This document shows, in pieces, positions 1-7,786 of a DNA stretch of 13,193 bases. The stretch spans positions 1-13,193 of the forward strand of contig WLIH01000013.1 in assembly GCA_009702305.1 (NCBI GenBank), in the 5' to 3' direction. Numbering within the stretch: position 1 is the stretch's first letter; each line of letters starts with the position of its first letter. The position numbers and the translations under genes were made by a program. A model generated the notes under the pieces. It did no database searches, was not told where the DNA came from, and worked only from the letters and a program-made list of their open reading frames with translations. Source of the stretch: Actinomycetota bacterium (GTDB taxonomy: Bacteria > Actinomycetota > Actinomycetes > Propionibacteriales > Nocardioidaceae).

Positions 1-1
1 C

Positions 2-679
2 TCGTTCGGCATCACGGTGACGATCCCGGAGCTCGACGAGTGGGACAAGATGACCCTGCTCGGCCACGAGCGGGACATGCTCGGTCTCTACGTCTCCGAC
101 CACCCGCTGCTCGGCCTGGAGCACGTGCTGGCCAACACCAGCGACTGCACGATCGGTCAGCTGATGCTCGACGAGGAGCGCACCGACGGCTCGCCGATCA
201 CCATCAGCGGCCTGGTCACGTCGGTGCAGCGCAAGATCACCAAGCGCGGTGACGCGTGGGCGATGATCACGCTCGAGGATCTCGACGGTGCGATCGACGT
301 GCTGCTCTTCCCCAGCTCCTACCAGCTGGCCAGCCCGCACCTGATCGAGGACGCGATCCTCACGGTCAAGGGCAGGCTCTCCAAGAGCAAGGACCAACCC
401 GAGATCCACGGTCAGGAGGTCAGCCTGCCCGACATCTCCGATGGCCCCTCCGGCCCCGTGGTGATCAGCCTTCCGTCCACCCGGTGTACTGGTCCCATGG
501 TCGAGCAGCTCAAGGACGTCCTGTCCACCCATCCCGGCATGACCGAAGTGCGGCTGCGGCTGCTCACCCGCGACGCCACCAAGGTGATGCGGCTCGACGA
601 CCGACTGCGCGTGACGCCGTCCTCGGCGCTCTTCGCCGACCTCAAGGCGCTGCTGGGGCCAGGATGTCTGAGCAGCTGA
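2..679 (+). CDS. dnaE: DNA polymerase III alpha subunit DnaE, C-terminal part (5' end outside window)
   Basis: This is the last 225 residues of the replicative polymerase catalytic subunit, open at the window's left edge. The conserved segment EWDKMTLLGHERDMLGLYVS followed by DHPL (visible residues 13-35) lies just before the OB-fold domain. That domain spans about residues 66-142 (ITISGLVTSVQRKITKRG, then the LEDLDG and DVLLFP strands). OB folds of this family bind single-stranded template. The remaining 80 residues form the C-terminal domain and end in LLGPGCLSS. The polymerase active site, PHP domain and helix-hairpin-helix are upstream of the window. The high-GC actinomycete context suggests the essential DnaE1 type rather than the mutasome DnaE2, but the discriminating parts are not visible. 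Its last 16 bases overlap the next gene. Identification is secure; the upstream boundary cannot be seen. Confidence 0.93.
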   Translation, partial: SFGITVTIPELDEWDKMTLLGHERDMLGLYVSDHPLLGLEHVLANTSDCTIGQLMLDEERTDGSPITISGLVTSVQRKITKRGDAWAMITLEDLDGAIDVLLFPSSYQLASPHLIEDAILTVKGRLSKSKDQPEIHGQEVSLPDISDGPSGPVVISLPSTRCTGPMVEQLKDVLSTHPGMTEVRLRLLTRDATKVMRLDDRLRVTPSSALFADLKALLGPGCLSS

Positions 680-1200
680 CGCCGACGCTGCCGGCAGCAG
701 GGGAGCGCACGCTGCGACCGAGCCTGCTGCAGGGCGCCGTCGTGATCGTGCTCTTCGCCGTCGCCGGGCTCGGCTGCGGATGGCTGTGGCATCACCTCTA
801 CGACGCGCCGCAGGGCATCGCCTACGACGGTCGCTGGATCGGGCTCGACGCGGAGCAGGTACGCCGCGACTTCTCCGGCACGGCCAGCTACGTCCTGATC
901 GGCTTCGCCGCCGCCGTCGTCCTGGGGCTCGTCAGCGCCGTCGTCCTCGACCGTGACGAGCTGGTCACCCTCGCGGCGGTGGCCGCTGGCGCCGTGCTCG
1001 CCTCGGTGCTGATGGCCTGGCTCGGCTCCCATCTGGGTCACCCCGACCCGGACATGGTGGCCGCCGGCGCGAAGGACGGCACCAAGATCCCCGGCGACCT
1101 GCACGTCGCCGGGCTCTCGGTCTACTTCGTCTGGCCGGCCGGCGCCTTGCTGAGCCTGCTCGTCGTCTTCTTCAGCCTGGGCCGACGCCAGCGCGACTGA
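664..1200 (+). CDS. Predicted four-helix integral membrane protein, possibly DUF2567-like
   Basis: This 178-residue protein starts at ATG 664 inside the end of dnaE (16-base overlap), so translation is probably coupled to it. Four hydrophobic segments are visible at about residues 22-44, 74-95, 98-120 and 148-172. The loop between helices 1 and 2 holds aromatic and acidic residues (YDAPQG, YDGRWIG), and a loop with GSHLGHPDPD lies between helices 3 and 4. The tail is basic (GRRQRD). The pattern resembles short actinomycete membrane proteins annotated DUF2567, which I recall without a known function. No enzymatic motif is visible. The upstream in-frame reading frame continues inside dnaE in another frame, but ATG 664, with AGG directly before it, is the sensible start because the protein homology-like features begin only there. 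Membrane location is well supported; any role is unknown. Confidence 0.8.
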   Translation: MSEQLTPTLPAAGERTLRPSLLQGAVVIVLFAVAGLGCGWLWHHLYDAPQGIAYDGRWIGLDAEQVRRDFSGTASYVLIGFAAAVVLGLVSAVVLDRDELVTLAAVAAGAVLASVLMAWLGSHLGHPDPDMVAAGAKDGTKIPGDLHVAGLSVYFVWPAGALLSLLVVFFSLGRRQRD

Positions 1201-1222
1201 TCCGCACGACAGAGGAGCCCCC

Positions 1223-2875
1223 GTGACCAGCTCGACCCCTCCTGGACCGCCTCCGGCCGGCCCTGCGCCGGAGTACCTCGAGTCCGGCGGCGGCGGCCCG
1301 CTGACCCCCGGACCCCCGCGGCCGGGCCGACGCAGGCTGGTCGTGATCGGTATCGGCGGCGGGCTCGCACTCGGCGTCGCCGCAGCGGCCGCCTGGGCTG
1401 CCACCTGGTACTTCGCCGACGGGCCGCAGGCGGCCGAGGCGCTGCCGGCCGACACCATCGCCTACGCCGGACTGACCCTCGACCCCAGCGGCGAGCAGAA
1501 GCTCGATGCCCTGCGCACGCTCGACAAGTTCCCGACCGTCTCCGACGCGTTCGACCTCGACGGCGACCTGCGCGACATCGACATCAAGGAGCGGATCTTC
1601 GAGTTCGTCCTGACCGACGCCGCCTGCGAGGGTCTCGACTACGCCGATGACATCGAGCCGTGGCTGGGCGATCGGGTCGCGCTGGCGCTGGTGGCCGACG
1701 TCGACGACCAGCCGCAACCGGTCGCGGCGATCGAGGTCACCGACGAGGCCGCGGCCGAAGACGGACTGAGCGCCTTCCGTGAGTGCGCCGGAGGCGAGGA
1801 CGACTTCGGCGGCTGGGTGATCGACGACGGCTGGGCGGTGCTCGCCGACTCGGAGGACTTCGCCACCGAGGTCGCCCGGGCCACCCGCGACGGCTCGCTG
1901 GCCGACGACGAGGACTTCCGCTCGTGGACCGAGCGGGCCGGCGACCCCGGCATCGTCACGTTGTACGCCGCGCCCGCGGCCGGTGCCTACCTGGGACGGG
2001 CGCTCGAGGACATCGGGCAGCAGGGCTTCGGGATGCCGATGGGCCAGGTCTCGGCGTACGACGACGCACCGTCCTCGGTGGACTGGGCGATCGGGTCGGC
2101 GTTCGCCGACTTCCAGGGCATGGCCGCGGTGGTGCGCTTCGACGACGGCGCGCTCGAGGTGGAGATCGCCGGTGGCCCCAACGGAGCAGGCCGGGTGACC
2201 GGCGAGTCCGCCGCCGGATCCGCTCTGGTGGAGTCACTGCCGAGCGACACCGCAGCGGCCTTCGGCACCGGCTGGGAGCCGGGCTGGTTCGACGCCGTCA
2301 CCGGGGCCATCGGCGGCGACGAGTTCTTCGACCCGATGGCGATGCTCGAGGAGTTCGCCGCGACCTACGGCCTCGATCTGCCCGACGATGCCGAGACGCT
2401 GCTCGGCGAGGCCACGGCGGTCGCTGTCGGGCCGGACTTCGACCCCGACCGGTTCCTCAGCGAGGGCGACACGGCCGGACTGCCGCTCGGCATCAAGGTC
2501 GAGGGTGACACCGCAGGCATCGAGGAGGTGCTGGGCAAGCTGCGCGCCGGCCTGCTGCCCGAGGAGCAGGCGCTGCTCGAGAGCGACTCCGAGGGCGACG
2601 TCGTCGCCGTCGGGCCCGACGCCGACTACCGCGCCGCGCTCCTCGAGGACGGTGACCTTGGCGGCTCCGAGACCTATCGCGACGTGGTCCGCGAGGACGA
2701 CGCGTCGTCGGTGCTCTTCGTCGACCTCAACGCCTTCGAGGCGCTGTTCAGCTCCGACGTCTTCGGCGAGGACGACGACGTCCTGCGCGACGTCGAGCCG
2801 CTGGCCGGGCTCGGGCTGATCACCTGGACCGACGACGACGTGTCCCACACCGTCCTGCGGATCACGACCGACTGA
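1223..2875 (+). CDS. DUF3352 domain protein, single-span membrane protein with large acidic outer domain
   Basis: The protein has 550 residues. It starts at GTG 1223 with a good ribosome binding site (AGAGGAG at 1211-1217, 5-base spacing). Residues 1-35 are rich in Pro and Gly and presumably cytoplasmic. RRR at 36-38 precedes one membrane helix at about 39-63. The rest should lie outside the cell. The segment after the helix (AEALPADTIAYAGLTLDP) and the later LGDRVALAL motif match actinomycete DUF3352 proteins as I remember them. The outer domain is strikingly acidic, with runs such as EDDD near the end and alternating beta-strand-like segments (IVTLYA, MAAVVRF). It has no recognisable catalytic motif and no lipobox. 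It is the last gene of the dnaE-side run, 22 bases after the membrane protein. Function is unknown. Confidence 0.85.
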   Translation: MTSSTPPGPPPAGPAPEYLESGGGGPLTPGPPRPGRRRLVVIGIGGGLALGVAAAAAWAATWYFADGPQAAEALPADTIAYAGLTLDPSGEQKLDALRTLDKFPTVSDAFDLDGDLRDIDIKERIFEFVLTDAACEGLDYADDIEPWLGDRVALALVADVDDQPQPVAAIEVTDEAAAEDGLSAFRECAGGEDDFGGWVIDDGWAVLADSEDFATEVARATRDGSLADDEDFRSWTERAGDPGIVTLYAAPAAGAYLGRALEDIGQQGFGMPMGQVSAYDDAPSSVDWAIGSAFADFQGMAAVVRFDDGALEVEIAGGPNGAGRVTGESAAGSALVESLPSDTAAAFGTGWEPGWFDAVTGAIGGDEFFDPMAMLEEFAATYGLDLPDDAETLLGEATAVAVGPDFDPDRFLSEGDTAGLPLGIKVEGDTAGIEEVLGKLRAGLLPEEQALLESDSEGDVVAVGPDADYRAALLEDGDLGGSETYRDVVREDDASSVLFVDLNAFEALFSSDVFGEDDDVLRDVEPLAGLGLITWTDDDVSHTVLRITTD

Positions 2876-2885
2876 CCCGAGGCGC

Positions 2886-3371
2886 CTAGCGCCCGACGTC
2901 CGCGACGACGGCACCGGTCACGCGGATCAGGTCCTGCGGGGCGATGCCCAGGTCGAGCCCGCGCCGACCGGCCGAGACGTAGACGGCCGGGTGGGTCAGA
3001 GCGGAGGCGTCGACGACGGTCGGGTGCGCCCGCTTCTGGCCCACCGGGGAGATGCCTCCCGCGACGTACCCCGTGGCGCGCTCGGCGGCGGCCCGCTCGG
3101 CCATCGTGGCCTTCGAGGCGCCGAGCGCCCGGGCGCAGGCCTTGAGGTCGAGTTGGCCGGAGACCGGCACGACCGCCACGCTGAGGCGTCCGTCGGCGCT
3201 GACCATCAGCGTCTTGAACACCTGCGTCGGGTCGAGCCCGAGGGCCTGGGCCGCCTCGAGGCCGTAGGACTCCGCACGCGGGTCGTGGGCGTACTCGTGC
3301 ACCGTGAAATCCACCCCCGCCGCGCTCAGCGCGACGGTGGCCGGCGTCGCGCCGCTCGACTTCCTCGCCAC
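2886..3371 (-). CDS. ybaK: Cys-tRNA(Pro)/Cys-tRNA deacylase, YbaK/EbsC family
   Basis: This cytoplasmic editing enzyme hydrolyses cysteine wrongly attached to tRNA(Pro). The sequence follows E. coli YbaK closely along its length: the YEHDP-like EYAHDP, then LGLDPTQVFKTL with the conserved Lys of the active site, VAVVPVSGQLDLK, the glycine-rich GGISPVGQKR loop, and VYVSAGRRGLDL near the end. I place the start at GTG 3371 (161 residues). The strong Shine-Dalgarno GGGGAGG (3387-3381) touches an ATG at 3380 but stands 9 bases before this GTG. The ATG would add only Met-Gly-Ser. The gene lies 22 bases after the stop of the LON-domain gene, with its ribosome binding site in that gap, so the two are very likely cotranscribed. 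It is convergent with the DUF3352 gene, 10 bases away. Confidence 0.93.
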   Translation of the reverse strand: MARKSSGATPATVALSAAGVDFTVHEYAHDPRAESYGLEAAQALGLDPTQVFKTLMVSADGRLSVAVVPVSGQLDLKACARALGASKATMAERAAAERATGYVAGGISPVGQKRAHPTVVDASALTHPAVYVSAGRRGLDLGIAPQDLIRVTGAVVADVGR

Positions 3372-3393
3372 GGACCCCATCCTCCCCGGTAGC

Positions 3394-4059
3394 TCAGTTC
3401 GGGGACCAGCGGGTGCGGGCGACCTCGGTCGCCGGCAGGGAGGGGATCACGTTCATCGCGCGCAGCTCGGCGCGCAGCAGGTCGGTGACCAGCACCAGGC
3501 GCTCGCCGGCGTCCTCGGCCTCGAGCAGTGCCTGCCGCTCGGCCATCGGGAGCGGAGCGCAGGCGGCCAGGGTCCAGGAGAGGTACGTCGGGTCACGCGG
3601 CAGGCTGCCGGAGTAGGGGTCCGATCGGATCGCGGTGAGGGCCGCGCGATAGGCCGTGAACGTCGCCCGCGACTGCTCGAGCACCTCCTCGGAGACCTGG
3701 GAGGTCGCCTCGGGCAGCTCGCGCACGTGACCGACCGGGAAGAGGCCCGTCGTGTCGAGGCGCTGCAGCTCGATCCGGTCCAGACCGACGGCGACGATGC
3801 TGAAGGTCCCGTCGGCGTGCGGCTCGACCTCGGTCAGCTGGACGCGCACCCCGACCTTGTAGAGCGACTGGGCGCCGTGGTCGCCGACCTCGTAGCCCTC
3901 CCGGATGCCCACCGAGCCGAACACCCGTTGCGCCGGGTCCGGCACCCGCAGCAGGTGATGCACGAGGGCGCGGTAGCGGTCCTCGAAGACCGTGAGCGGC
4001 ACGCTCACCCCGGGATAGAGCACCGAGTTCAGCGGGAACATCGGGAGGGTGTCGGTCAC
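3394..4059 (-). CDS. LON substrate-binding domain protein (no protease domain)
   Basis: The protein has 221 residues from GTG 4059. Residues 5-33 (LPMFPLNSVLYPGVSVPLTV, then FEDRYRALV) are the standard opening of the Lon N-terminal domain. VGLDRIELQRL at about 91-101 is its second strand signature. A helical part with LSWTLAACAPLPMAERQALL follows (about 160-180). There is no AAA+ module and no Ser-Lys protease dyad, so this is a stand-alone domain, common in actinomycetes and of uncertain function; substrate recognition is the usual suggestion. GTG 4059 has no spaced Shine-Dalgarno (GAGGGG abuts it), but a TAGGTT box lies exactly 6 bases upstream, which fits a leaderless start. ATG at codon 7 is the alternative start and would remove only six non-conserved residues. 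It heads a unit with ybaK and diverges from hisD. Confidence 0.88.
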   Translation of the reverse strand: MTDTLPMFPLNSVLYPGVSVPLTVFEDRYRALVHHLLRVPDPAQRVFGSVGIREGYEVGDHGAQSLYKVGVRVQLTEVEPHADGTFSIVAVGLDRIELQRLDTTGLFPVGHVRELPEATSQVSEEVLEQSRATFTAYRAALTAIRSDPYSGSLPRDPTYLSWTLAACAPLPMAERQALLEAEDAGERLVLVTDLLRAELRAMNVIPSLPATEVARTRWSPN

Positions 4060-4065
4060 CCCCTC

Positions 4066-4071
4066 AACCTA
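4066..4071 (-). promoter_or_regulatory. Candidate -10 box of the LON-domain/ybaK unit, leaderless
   Basis: Read on the minus strand the sequence is TAGGTT-GAGGGG-GTG. The hexamer fits the actinomycete TANNNT -10 consensus. Exactly 6 bases separate it from the GTG, so transcription would begin at the first base of the start codon. No clear -35 element is visible, which is common for such promoters. GAGGGG could instead be read as a Shine-Dalgarno, but it abuts the start codon and would be too close. Confidence 0.5.
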
Positions 4072-4136
4072 GAGGACCCCGCCCAGTGCGAGGTCCACTC
4101 CCCGTCACCGATCCCGGGTCGACCGGCGGCAGATCG

Positions 4137-4142
4137 TAGGAT
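4137..4142 (+). promoter_or_regulatory. Candidate -10 box of the his operon, leaderless hisD
   Basis: The sequence is TAGGAT-CGACGC-ATG. The hexamer fits TANNNT, and 6 bases separate it from the hisD ATG, so the transcript would start at the A of the start codon. The AGGA inside the hexamer could alternatively act as a weak Shine-Dalgarno 7 bases before the ATG. If the leaderless reading is right there is no room for a T-box, attenuator or riboswitch, and control would have to act at initiation or on the enzymes. No convincing -35 box is seen. Confidence 0.5.
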
Positions 4143-4148
4143 CGACGC

Positions 4149-5459
4149 ATGATCCGTCGTATCGACCTCCGTGGAGCCGAGGCTCCCGTCGACTACCGTG
4201 CCGCGGTCCCGCGCGCCGAGTTCGACGTCGAGGCTGCGACGCATGCCGTCATCCCGATCATCGAGGCCGTCCGCGAGCGGGGGGTCGAGGCGATCCTCGA
4301 GTTCTCCGAGCGCTTCGACGGCGTCGTCCAGGACGACATCCGGGTCGACCCGGCGACCGCTCGCGCCGCCCTGGCCGACCTCGACCCCGAGATCCGGGCC
4401 GGCCTCGAGGAGTCGATCCGCCGGCTGCGGATCACCTGCGCCGCCGAGCTGGAGCAGGACGCCGTCAGCGAGCTCGGCCCGGGCGCCCGGGTGACCCACC
4501 GCAAGGTGCCGGTCGACCGCGTCGGCCTCTATGTGCCCGGCGGCCTCGCGCCCCTGGTCTCCAGCGTGCTGATGAACGTCGTGCCGGCCCAGACGGCCGG
4601 AGTGCCCTCGATCGCGCTGGCCAGCCCGCCGCAGCGCGAGTTCGGTGGCGGCATCCACCCGACCATCCTCGCGGCGTGCGCGCTGCTGGAGGTCGAGGAG
4701 ATCTACGCCGTCGGCGGCGCGCAGGCGATCGCGATGTTCGCCTACGGCACCGGCCCGTGCCGTCGCGTCGACCTGGTCACCGGGCCCGGCAACATCTACG
4801 TCGTGACGGCCAAGCGCCTGCTCAAGGGCCAGGTCGGCATCGACTCCGAGGCCGGCCCGACCGAGATCGCGGTGCTCGCCGACGACACCGCCGACGCGTC
4901 GTTCATCGCGGCCGACCTGATCAGCCAGGCCGAGCACGACCCGCTCGCCGCGGCCGTGCTGGTCACGACCTCGGAGCGTCTGGCCGACGACGTCGACGCC
5001 GAGCTCGACAAGCAGATCTCGCTGACCAAGCACGTCGAGCGGATCCGCACCAGCCTCACCGGCGAGCAGTCGGGCATCGTCTTCGTCGACGACCTCGAGC
5101 AGGGCCTCGAGGTGATCAACGCGTACGCCGCCGAGCACCTCGAGATCCAGACCGTCGACGCTGCCGCCTGGGCCGCCCGGGTGCGCAACGCCGGCGCCAT
5201 CTTCGTCGGCGCCCACGCGCCGGTCAGCCTCGGCGACTACTGCGCCGGCTCCAATCACGTGCTGCCGACCGGCGGCTGCGCCTGCCACTCCTCGGGTCTG
5301 TCGGTGCGGGCCTTCACCAAGTCCATCCACGTCGTCGACTACACCCGGGAGGCGCTTGCCGCGGTCGCCGACCACGTGGTCACGCTCGCCGAGGCCGAGG
5401 ACCTGCCCGGTCACGGGGCTGCGGTGCGGGTGCGGTTCGCCGACGGCTCCGCCGGCTGA
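4149..5459 (+). CDS. hisD: Histidinol dehydrogenase HisD
   Basis: HisD performs the last two steps of histidine synthesis, oxidising L-histidinol to L-histidine with two NAD+ and a bound zinc ion. The 436-residue length is normal. The family signatures are present in order: [20 protein letters not shown] (126-145), [14 protein letters not shown] (211-224), the Ile-Asp-Ser-Glu-Ala-Gly-Pro-Thr-Glu segment (231-239), SQAEHDP (259-265), AAEHLEIQT (327-335) and [13 protein letters not shown] (362-374). Residues matching the E. coli zinc ligands are Gln260, His263, Asp363 and His422, and the catalytic pair is Glu329-His330. All are intact. It is the first gene of the his operon, and its stop codon overlaps the hisC start by one base (TGATG). 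The ATG at 4149 is probably a leaderless start. Confidence 0.98.
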   Translation: MIRRIDLRGAEAPVDYRAAVPRAEFDVEAATHAVIPIIEAVRERGVEAILEFSERFDGVVQDDIRVDPATARAALADLDPEIRAGLEESIRRLRITCAAELEQDAVSELGPGARVTHRKVPVDRVGLYVPGGLAPLVSSVLMNVVPAQTAGVPSIALASPPQREFGGGIHPTILAACALLEVEEIYAVGGAQAIAMFAYGTGPCRRVDLVTGPGNIYVVTAKRLLKGQVGIDSEAGPTEIAVLADDTADASFIAADLISQAEHDPLAAAVLVTTSERLADDVDAELDKQISLTKHVERIRTSLTGEQSGIVFVDDLEQGLEVINAYAAEHLEIQTVDAAAWAARVRNAGAIFVGAHAPVSLGDYCAGSNHVLPTGGCACHSSGLSVRAFTKSIHVVDYTREALAAVADHVVTLAEAEDLPGHGAAVRVRFADGSAG

Positions 5460-6550
5460 TGTTCCCCCCGATCCGGGAGGAGCTGCGCGGCCTGGAGCCG
5501 TACGGCGCCCCGCAGCTCGACGTGCCCGTCCAGCTCAACGTCAACGAGAACCCCTACGGTCCCTCGCCCGCCTGCATCGCCGACATCGCGACCTCGGTCG
5601 CGCACGCCGCGACGACGCTCAACCGCTATCCGGACCGCGAGTTCATCGAGCTCCGCGCCGGCCTGGCGACCTACCTGTCGCGCGACACTCCGCACGGGAT
5701 CGTGCCCGCCCAGGTGTGGGCCGCCAACGGGTCCAACGAGGTGATGCTCCAGCTGCTGCAGGCCTTCGGCGGCCCCGGGCGGACGGCGCTGAGCTTCGCG
5801 CCGACGTACTCGATGTATCCCGAGTACGCCCGGGACACGGTGACCGCCTGGGTCCAGGGGCGTCGTGCGGACGACTTCTCGCTCGACCTCGACGCAGCTC
5901 GGGAGCTGGTCGAGCGGGAGCGGCCCAGCGTCGTGCTGCTGCCCAGCCCGAACAACCCCACCGGCACCGCGCTGCCGCCGGAGGCGGTCGCGATGCTGTG
6001 CGACGCGGTGGGAGAGAGCGGGCTGCTGGTCGTCGACGAGGCGTACGGCGAGTTCCGCCGAGCCGGCACGCCGAGCGCGCTCGAGCTGCTGCCCGAGCAC
6101 CGCAATCTGGTCGTCAGCCGCACCATGAGCAAGGCCTTCGCCGGTGCCGGACTGCGGCTGGGCTACCTCGCCGCCGACCCCGCGATCTGCGACGCGATCC
6201 GCGTCGTGCGCCTGCCCTACCACCTCTCCTCGGTCACCCAGGCGACCGCGCTCGCTGCGCTGCGCCACACCGACGAGCTGCTCGGACAGGTCGACCGGCT
6301 GCGCGCTGAGCGCGACCGCACGGTCGAGTGGCTGCGCGGGCAGGGACTGGCCGTGGCCGACAGCGACGCCAATTTCTGTTTGTTCGGCACGTTCGCGGAC
6401 CGTCATGCTGTCTGGCAGGGTCTGCTCGACCGGGGCGTGCTGATCCGCGAGGTCGGCCCGGACGGGTGGCTCCGGGTCTCGATCGGCACGACCGAGGAGA
6501 TGACGGCGTTCCGGGACGCCCTGACGCAGGTGCTGGCCGAGCAGTCATGA
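5459..6550 (+). CDS. hisC: Histidinol-phosphate aminotransferase HisC
   Basis: This PLP enzyme of aminotransferase fold type I transfers the amino group of glutamate to imidazole-acetol phosphate, giving histidinol phosphate. It has 363 residues from ATG 5459, which shares its A with the hisD stop (TGATG), so translation is coupled. Visible motifs are [11 protein letters not shown] near the N-terminus (26-36), NGSNE (90-94, phosphate binding), NNPTG (165-169), the cofactor pocket residues Asp193 and Tyr196 in VVDEAYGEF, the Schiff-base lysine Lys225 in [18 protein letters not shown] (220-237), and Arg339 in WLRVSIGT, the usual substrate carboxylate contact. All key residues are present. In some actinomycetes aromatic aminotransferases look similar, but position inside the operon settles the call. 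Confidence 0.97.
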   Translation: MFPPIREELRGLEPYGAPQLDVPVQLNVNENPYGPSPACIADIATSVAHAATTLNRYPDREFIELRAGLATYLSRDTPHGIVPAQVWAANGSNEVMLQLLQAFGGPGRTALSFAPTYSMYPEYARDTVTAWVQGRRADDFSLDLDAARELVERERPSVVLLPSPNNPTGTALPPEAVAMLCDAVGESGLLVVDEAYGEFRRAGTPSALELLPEHRNLVVSRTMSKAFAGAGLRLGYLAADPAICDAIRVVRLPYHLSSVTQATALAALRHTDELLGQVDRLRAERDRTVEWLRGQGLAVADSDANFCLFGTFADRHAVWQGLLDRGVLIREVGPDGWLRVSIGTTEEMTAFRDALTQVLAEQS

Positions 6551-6575
6551 ACCACCACACGGAAGAGAGCACGCC

Positions 6576-7184
6576 ATGAGCAGGACAGCGCGGATCGAGC
6601 GCCAGACGAGCGAGTCGAAGGTGCTCGTCGAGGTCGACCTCGACGGCTCGGGTCGTCACGACATCTCCACCGGCGTCGGCTTCTACGACCACATGCTCAC
6701 CGCGTTCGCGCGCCACTCCCTGGTCGACCTCACGGTCCAGGTCGAGGGCGACGTGCACATCGACGCCCACCACACGGTCGAGGACGCGGCGATCGCGCTC
6801 GGCCAGGCGCTGCGCGCCGCTCTCGGCGACAAGATCGGCATCCGCCGCTTCGGCGACGCGACCGTCCCCCTCGACGAGGCGCTGGTCCAGGCCGTCGTCG
6901 ACGTCTCCGGTCGCCCCTACTGCGTGCACACCGGCGAGCCCGCGGGCCAGGAGTACGTCGTGCTCGGCGGCTCCGGCGTCGGCTACCTCGGATCGCTGAC
7001 GCGCCACGTCTTCGAGACGATCGCCTTCCACGGCCACCTCGCCCTGCACGTGCGGGTGCTGTCGGGTCGCGAGCCGCACCACATCGTCGAGACCCAGTTC
7101 AAGGCGTTCGCCCGGGCCTTCCGCGACGCCGTCGCGATCGACCCGCGCGAGAGCGGCATCCCCTCGACCAAGGGCGCCCTCTGA
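6576..7184 (+). CDS. hisB: Imidazoleglycerol-phosphate dehydratase HisB
   Basis: This monofunctional dehydratase turns imidazoleglycerol phosphate into imidazole-acetol phosphate. It has 202 residues and carries only the dehydratase domain, without the phosphatase fused in enterobacteria, so histidinol-phosphate phosphatase must be encoded elsewhere. The two metal-binding clusters characteristic of the family are seen: HHTVED at 65-70 and HHIVE at 168-172. GVGFYDHM (33-40) and the C-terminal GIPSTKGAL are also typical. ATG 6576 follows a purine-rich site (GGAAGAGAG, 6561-6569), 25 bases after the hisC stop, so this junction is looser than hisD-hisC. The C-terminus is complete, which shows that the loss described at the start of hisH lies downstream of hisB. 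Confidence 0.97.
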   Translation: MSRTARIERQTSESKVLVEVDLDGSGRHDISTGVGFYDHMLTAFARHSLVDLTVQVEGDVHIDAHHTVEDAAIALGQALRAALGDKIGIRRFGDATVPLDEALVQAVVDVSGRPYCVHTGEPAGQEYVVLGGSGVGYLGSLTRHVFETIAFHGHLALHVRVLSGREPHHIVETQFKAFARAFRDAVAIDPRESGIPSTKGAL

Positions 7185-7263
7185 ACGCCGCAGGACCCCG
7201 CACCAGCCGCAGGCCGAGCGGGCCGGTGCCGAGGTCACCCTGACCGGCGACCTGGCGACGGCG

Positions 7264-7782
7264 ATGGAGGCCGACGGACTGCTGGTGCCGGGTGTCGGGG
7301 CCTACGCCGCCTGCATGGCCGGCCTGCGCGAGATCCACGGCCCGCGGCTGATCGCCCGGCGGCTCTCGGGTGGACGGCCGGTGCTGGGGATCTGCGTCGG
7401 CATGCAGGTGCTCTTCGAGCGCGGTGTCGAGCACGGCGTGGAGACCGACGGCTGCGACGAGTGGCCCGGGGTCGTCGAGCGGCTCCAGGCGCCGGTCGTG
7501 CCGCACATGGGGTGGAACACCGTCGAGGTGCCGAGCGGGACCAGCCTCTTCGCCGGGGTCGAGGACCAGCGCTTCTACTTCGTGCACTCCTACGGCGTGC
7601 GCGACTGGAGTCTGGTGACCAACAGCCGCACCCGCGCCCCGCTCGTCACCTGGGCCGAGCACGGCGGCGACCGCTTCGTCGCCGCCGTCGAGAACGGCCC
7701 GCTCACGGCCACCCAGTTCCACCCCGAGAAGTCCGGCGACGCCGGAGCAGCGCTGCTGCGCAACTGGGTGCTGGGACTGTGA
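7264..7782 (+). CDS. hisH: Imidazole glycerol-phosphate synthase glutaminase subunit HisH, lacking its normal 5' end
   Basis: HisH releases ammonia from glutamine and channels it to HisF. The class I glutaminase triad is intact in this 172-residue frame: Cys44 in GICVGMQ, and His153 with Glu155 in [21 protein letters not shown] (9-18), PHMGWNTV (80-87) and YFVHSYGV (105-112) are also standard. However, family members run to about 200-215 residues and open with a strand-turn-helix of the type DYGSGNxRSA. In-frame homology continues upstream to about 7213 ([17 protein letters not shown]), but the DYGSGN part and any ATG, GTG or TTG are absent before it, in all three frames back to the hisB stop. 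ATG 7264 has no Shine-Dalgarno and is only the first available start. Either about 50-60 bases were lost by deletion, making the gene weak or dead, or the sequence is misassembled here. Confidence 0.85.
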   Translation: MEADGLLVPGVGAYAACMAGLREIHGPRLIARRLSGGRPVLGICVGMQVLFERGVEHGVETDGCDEWPGVVERLQAPVVPHMGWNTVEVPSGTSLFAGVEDQRFYFVHSYGVRDWSLVTNSRTRAPLVTWAEHGGDRFVAAVENGPLTATQFHPEKSGDAGAALLRNWVLGL

Positions 7783-7786
7783 TCCG

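Noticed and set aside
412..1458. Long antisense frame across dnaE, the membrane gene and the DUF3352 start
   Set aside because: Composition is typical of a reversed GC-rich frame, and it covers three sense genes.
2881..2893. Hairpin GGCGC-CTA-GCGCC at the convergent DUF3352/ybaK ends, possible terminator
   Set aside because: The stem is only 5 bases, has no T-tract on either strand and includes the ybaK stop. Such stems are frequent in this GC-rich sequence.
4060..4148. T-box or histidine attenuator upstream of hisD
   Set aside because: The gap is only 89 bases, with no T-box sequence, no His-codon leader peptide and no terminator-like stem.
4056..5414. A 452-codon open frame antisense to hisD
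   Set aside because: It mirrors hisD codon structure, has no family features, and would also cross the divergent promoter region.
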